The notes beneath the pieces were generated by a model that had not been told where the DNA came from, made no database searches, and worked only from the letters and a program-made list of their open reading frames with translations. A stretch of DNA of 64,000 bases from Sipunculus nudus (lineage: Eukaryota > Annelida > Sipuncula > Golfingiida > Sipunculidae): positions 12,214,664-12,278,663 of the forward strand of contig CM049315.1 of the NCBI GenBank assembly GCA_026874595.1, written 5' to 3'. Positions within the stretch are counted from its first letter, which is position 1; every line of letters begins with the position of its first letter. Position numbers and translations under genes: made by a program. Of the stretch, positions 59,935 to 64,000 are shown piece by piece.

Positions 59935-60340
59935 AATTACTGTTTCTTCAGTAACATACTACTAGGAGCCTACAACAACAACTACTACTACTAATAATAA
60001 TTTATTATTTATATTGGCATTATTTACGCTAATACTAGGTACACCTGCTCACAAGTGCATTACAATACTTTTGTTCTCAAATAGATAATGATTGACTAAA
60101 ACAGTTAAATCACAATACTAAATTAGGCCTAGGTGTAGATCTCAAGTTACCACTGTAAAATCAGATTCAGAAACTGATGTAAAAAGTCTAATGAGATTAT
60201 CCGACTTCAATCGAGAAGTTAACTTTATGCTACTCTAAAAAGGTATGTTGTAAGGTTCTTTTAAAATACCAAGATGGTGTTGGCGGAACGAATATCTTCA
60301 TGCAGGAATAGAATTCCATATCATTTTGGAGCAGCAACTG
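59935..60340. repeat. possible decayed SINE/LINE-tail fragment
   Basis: An AT-rich run of (ACT)n/(AAT)n followed by 'CTCACAAGTGCATTACAATA' and ending in 'GGAATAGAATTCCATATCAT'. Similar wording occurs at 14540-14800. Class uncertain. Confidence 0.3.
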
Positions 60341-60798
60341 CAAAATGGATTATAGTTTAGCCTATATATAGGCCTACATATAAGAAACAATTGATGCTGT
60401 CTTCTTCAAATAAGATTTTTTTTTTATTTTCGGGCCTGTATTTTTTTATTATCAAATTGAAAACCCAATCTCTGGCCTTGTCTGATATATATATATATTT
60501 ATATATATATATTACTTTTTTTAATGAATTTTTATTTCCCAAAAACAATACATAGATTAGGAAAATCTTCCTATATGTTGTCCTGCACACCTGTTTGTTC
60601 AAAACTACAAAATACATCGTTACATACTAAGCAAGACGATACAAATCGACAAAATATATGGGTATACATAAGTATTTTGATGTATACTACTATGTATATA
60701 CCAATATACATAGAAGTTAAAAAAAACAAGCTTTATACACTTACATGACTGTTTGTGTAAATAATATGTTATACTTCTCTAATTAGTTTAACAAAATG

Positions 60799-61891
60799 TT
60801 ATACCTTAATAGAGTGCCACCTGTCATAGAAAAGATCTGTGTTTCCTTTTCGCACAAATATATTAAACTCAATATTTCGAATATTATTCAGGTATTTTTT
60901 TAATCTGTCAAATGATAGTTTTTGATTCTGTGGCCTGCTCTGATAAATGTAACACTTGGTTAAGATAATGAATAAATTGATACTAACACCATAATTAGGA
61001 TTCCCCAAGAGTACATCATTTTTGTCCAGAATATAATTTTGCTCAGATTCTGAATAGATAGGTATTGATTTCTGCCAAATGTGTTGAACACATAAACAAG
61101 ACCAGTAAAGATGCTCAACAGTCAGTCTCCAGTTGACAAAATGTACAGAGATTATTATCTATTATTCCCCATTTGTTTAACCAATAAATATTAGCTGAAA
61201 TATTGTGCAATATTTTAAACTGAAAACATCTGGTTTTAGTATCTATACAAACTTTGAAAGCTAACTGAAAGACTTTCTCCCAGTCAATCTTTTCCAAACT
61301 ACATGTATCACAAAATCTAAAAATTCTTGGGACAAGGTGTTTACATTTAGAATCTACTGAGCTGACCAATATTTCATAAATCTTTTTTGAATTACAGGAT
61401 TTCAGATCTAATACTTTACCATTATCAAGTTCACCTAAAGTAAAACTAGGAATTTCTTCCTTTGAGTTAATCCTCTCTGTTTCTAGATACATACATGAAC
61501 TTTTTACTTTTTTAACAATTGCCCTCCATTTTATATACTCTAACAATTTAACACCTCTATTCTGCCATGTGATGAAGGGCACAACATTTCCATTATTATC
61601 AAATGCATCTTTAACATAAATCAGCCCATCCTCATACAAACTCTTACTGAAATAAACTTTGCTGCATGAGCCTATATTCTCATTAAAACAAATGACTTGA
61701 TGCATGAAGCTTTTCTTGTATCTAACTTTATTCCAGGCTTTTAAGAGATCTATATAGAATATATTTACATTAAGCATTGAAATAAATTCATTACTACATT
61801 CACATTTTAACAAAAGGCTCAGATCCATTCCATTATCTTTAAATATCTTATCCCAAATAATCATCAGCTGATTCTCTCTATTTTTTTTCAT
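60799..61891 (-). pseudogene. LINE C-terminal region with Cys-rich motif, frameshifted
   Basis: Frames 61115-61891 and 60799-61008 are successive parts of one protein: the first stops just after CTFCQLETDC and the continuation (EHLYW) lies in another frame. The WLNKWGI...CTFC pattern is typical of the region after the reverse transcriptase in L1-like elements. One frameshift near 61117 separates the parts. Confidence 0.85.
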
Positions 61892-62256
61892 ATTTTTTCA
61901 GCCATGAAATTAAATATGTTTGTATCACACTTTCTGTATGAGGTACATTCAGTCCTCCATATTTTATTGGTTGTATCATTAAAGTTCTTTTAAGTTTTTC
62001 CTTTTTTGAGTTCCATAGAAACTCAAATATTGTTCTGTTTATTTCCAACAGATATTTTCTGGGTACTGTGATGCATGTAAAAATATACTGGAATTTGGAT
62101 ATAAGATATGACTTAATTATTTGTATTTTACCAATTAAGGTCAAATTTCTAGTTTTCCAGATCTGGGCAGCTATTTTTATCTTCCTTATTATCTCATCGA
62201 AATTCAGATGGACAGCTTTTTCTACATTACATGAAAAATATATACCTAATATTTAA
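61878..62256 (-). pseudogene. LINE post-RT region, broken frame
   Basis: Contains LIGKIQIIKSYLISKFQYIF and FEFLWNSKKEKLKR with YGGLNVP, all usual in the thumb/post-RT region. An in-frame TAA near 62251 separates it from the RT segment, and a frame change at about 61885 from the downstream part. Confidence 0.85.
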
Positions 62257-62772
62257 ATACCATCTTCTGGCCATTTTATATGTAAGGGTTTTGTGAGTTC
62301 ATTTCTTTTTGAGCCTATCCACATTGCTTCCGTTTTATTAATATTCAATTTTAATCCTGATACCTTTCTAAATTTGTCTGCTTCTCTTAATAATTCTTTT
62401 GCCGATTCAATATTTTTAACTACTGCTATTATATCATCAGCGAATAACATCAGCTTTATTTCTCGACCATAAATATCTACTCCTATAATTTTTTTTATTT
62501 TTTCTAATCTTTATTGCTAAAAGTTCTATGCACAGAATAAAGAGATATGGGGATAAAGGATCGCCTTGGCGCACTCCTCTCTTTACGGGAAAATATTGGG
62601 AAGTTGTTCCATTATTAATGACACAGCTGCTTATATTGTTATATAGGGTTTTTATCCAGGTAATAAAGGATGCTCCAAAATTGAAAAATTTTAATACAGA
62701 AATTAAAAAAGGCCATTCCAAGCTGTCAAAAGCTTTCTCATAATCTAATGCAAGAATTAGGCCTTCCATCAT
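62253..62772 (-). pseudogene. LINE reverse transcriptase core, frameshifted
   Basis: Motif A (ALDYEKAFDSLEW) and motif B (RGVRQGDPLSPYLFILC) are in the frame 62437-62772; motif C (LFADD) and motif D (GLKLNINKTEAMW) are in 62253-62450. The frame changes between them at an A/T-homopolymer near 62490. All catalytic aspartates are still present, so decay is recent or mild. Confidence 0.92.
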
Positions 62773-63491
62773 ATGTTCTTCTGTATGTAAAATTACTTCA
62801 TTTAGTAGCCTTATATTAGTAAATATATCCCTTCCTTTTACGTAACCTGTTTGATTTAAATGAATTTATTTTGGAATAACCTTTTGCAATCTGAGAGACA
62901 ATGCTTTCGCTCCAATTTTGTAATCCACATTTAGTAGTGAAATTGGTCTCCAATTTTGTATCTTTGTGCGGTCTTTATTTTTATCAATCATAGTAATAAT
63001 AGCTTGTCTTTGCGAAGCTGATAGTTCACCAATTTCACTTGAATAATTAAAACAATCCACTATGTATTTTCCAAAGATATGCCAAAATTTTTTATAGAAT
63101 TCAGCATTAATACCATCATTTTCTGGGCTTTTATTTGTTTTCATTAACAACAGTGCTTTATAGCATTCTTCTTGGGTTAGTTTCCCATCACACTGACTCT
63201 GATCTTCATCATTCAGGATCGTTTCATTATCATTATTCATATAATTTTGTATTGGTGATTCATGTTCATTCAATGTGGATGAATATAACTTTTCATAATA
63301 ATTGGAAGTCTGATATAAAATATCATTTTCATTAACAACAATCCCTCCATCTTCCAAAATAATTTCTTTATGGTCTTTTTAGCGGAGTTCCTTTTTTCTA
63401 GATTTAAAAAATATTTATTATTTTTCACCCCTAATTCATACCACCTTATTTTGGATCTTAGTATTGTTCCTTCTATTTTTTTTATTTTCAA
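62773..63491 (-). pseudogene. LINE region between endonuclease and RT, broken
   Basis: Frames 62866-63357 and 63270-63491 contain RWYELGVKNNKYFLNLEKRN, a NSAKKTIKKL stretch and, closer to the RT, TQEECYKALLLMKTNKSPEN with DGINAEFYKKF and NWRPISLLNVDYKI. These are the usual N-terminal RT blocks (motif 0/1). At least two frame breaks are present, near 63300 and near 62860. Confidence 0.88.
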
Positions 63492-64000
63492 TTATTTCTA
63501 ATTCTTGTTTTTTCTCATCTATTTTCTTTTCAAGGGATTCAATCTCTATCACATCTCTAGCTATAGCAATTTGGTTTTGTAATAACTGAATATTTTCTTG
63601 TAAATCCTTCTCCTTGTCCTTTTTTATTTTTGCTTTTTGTTTTCCGTATCTGATTGAACATTGTCTTATCTTATATTTCAGGAATTCCCATATTATCCTT
63701 GGGTCTTTAACTGATTCTATTTCTTTAAGCCAATTTGTTTTACTGTCGATTATAGTTTTAATGTATTCAGCTTCCTCTAAAAAGGATGTATTTAATTTCC
63801 AAAGACCCTTTCCTTTTTTGATTCAACTTGATGCCCCACAGACAGAATAACTGGATTGTGATCACTGTGTCTGGTATACAAAATATTAACATCAATGATG
63901 GCATCATACATATATCTAGATATGAACCAATAATCTAATCGTCTATATATTTTAGACTTTCTCCTACTCCATGTGTACCGTCTTTCATTGGGATATTTCA
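63492..64000 (-). pseudogene. LINE endonuclease C-terminal part
   Basis: Reads YTWSRRKSKIYRRLDYWFIS and then ILYTRHSDHNPVILSV, the signature end of an exonuclease-endonuclease-phosphatase domain. A stop follows shortly at about 63796, upstream of a lysine/glutamine-rich coiled segment, so this copy is inactivated here as well. The catalytic N-terminal half lies outside the window. Confidence 0.85.

Larger units (their letters stand above)
55087..60798. other. COQ2 upstream region
   Basis: Presumed 5' UTR introns, promoter and intergenic DNA. Two possible non-coding 5' exons on the minus strand are a ~32-nt segment near 55149-55180 (acceptor TGATTTCAG, donor GACTGCT|GTAAGT) and a GC-richer stretch at about 59631-59700 with donor TTTCAG|GTAAAG. 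Repeats are listed separately. No other gene is supportable; the frames at 55868-56239 and 57945-58142 are repeat-driven or featureless. Confidence 0.4.
60799..64000 (-). mobile_element. decayed LINE retrotransposon, 5' end beyond window
   Basis: A non-LTR retrotransposon whose second reading frame runs on the minus strand. From the window edge: C-terminal part of an apurinic-type endonuclease (RRLDYWFIS, then HSDHNPVI), a lysine-rich linker, reverse transcriptase with ALDYEKAFDSLEW, RGVRQGDPLSPYLF, FADD and GLKLNINKTEAMW, then a C-terminal region with a Cys-rich CTFCQLE stretch. It resembles L1/Tx1-like elements. The frame is broken at several points, so this copy cannot make the full protein. 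It sits about 5.7 kb upstream of the COQ2 start. Subdomains are listed separately. Confidence 0.93.

Noticed and set aside
1-64000. tRNA, rRNA, riboswitch or bacterial-type operon
   Set aside because: No B-box-like tRNA core, rRNA block or Shine-Dalgarno-led gene cluster was seen; gene structure is plainly eukaryotic.

Overview
The window is intron-rich, AT-rich animal nuclear DNA holding two convergent genes and a dense load of repeats. Splice signals are standard GT-AG and coding exons are short islands in kilobase introns. The interspersed repeats with motifs such as 'TTTTTAGCTCAGCTGA' and 'GGAACCGTTTGACC', together with a COQ2 gene carrying two alternative versions of one exon, point to a lophotrochozoan, most likely a mollusc. 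That placement is inference; no marker gene in the window fixes the species.

Layout. (1) 1-27.6 kb, plus strand: the 3' two thirds of an FHIP1-type gene (FTS-Hook-FHIP dynein adaptor, formerly FAM160A). Eight coding exons between 12037 and 27647 join in consistent phase into the last 764 codons; the 5' conserved exons lie upstream of the window. Two small phase-0 exon candidates (2016-2060, 9509-9589) may be cassette exons. The introns carry a 36-bp minisatellite (366-1770), a 28-bp one (2640-3620), a ~278-bp tandem element (15010-16910), a probable small hAT element (20224-20563) and a nearly perfect 48-bp minisatellite of 20 copies (25991-26950). (2) 27.6-37.4 kb: intergenic/3' UTR, with a possible small unknown coding segment at 36163-36812 on the minus strand. 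(3) 37.4-55.1 kb, minus strand: a complete COQ2 (4-hydroxybenzoate polyprenyltransferase) coding sequence, 7 exons per transcript. (4) 55.1-60.8 kb: upstream region with hexanucleotide arrays and a foldback. (5) 60.8 kb to the end, minus strand: a decayed LINE retrotransposon (endonuclease, reverse transcriptase, C-terminal zinc-knuckle-like region).

The main biological discovery is in COQ2. Exon 5 exists in two versions, 45889-46019 (131 nt) and 42404-42537 (134 nt), both encoding the same segment of the prenyltransferase, both starting in phase 1 and ending in phase 0, so exactly one must be used to keep frame. The proximal version looks like ordinary ubiquinone-making COQ2 ([12 protein letters not shown] ... 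YDTIYAHQ). The distal one has F to L (TLNWG) and A to S (YDTIYSHQ), the changes that, as I recall, mark the COQ-2e exon used for rhodoquinone synthesis in helminths. This suggests an animal that can switch between ubiquinone and rhodoquinone by splicing, i.e. one that tolerates low oxygen.

A second striking structure sits in the same gene: about 42 tandem copies of a 47-bp unit (47505-49520) that is a duplication of the 3' splice site and first ~20 coding bases of COQ2 exon 4, so the intron contains dozens of decoy acceptors directly before the real one. A clean 843-bp hAT-type non-autonomous transposon with a perfect 8-bp target duplication lies in the intron after the alternative exons.
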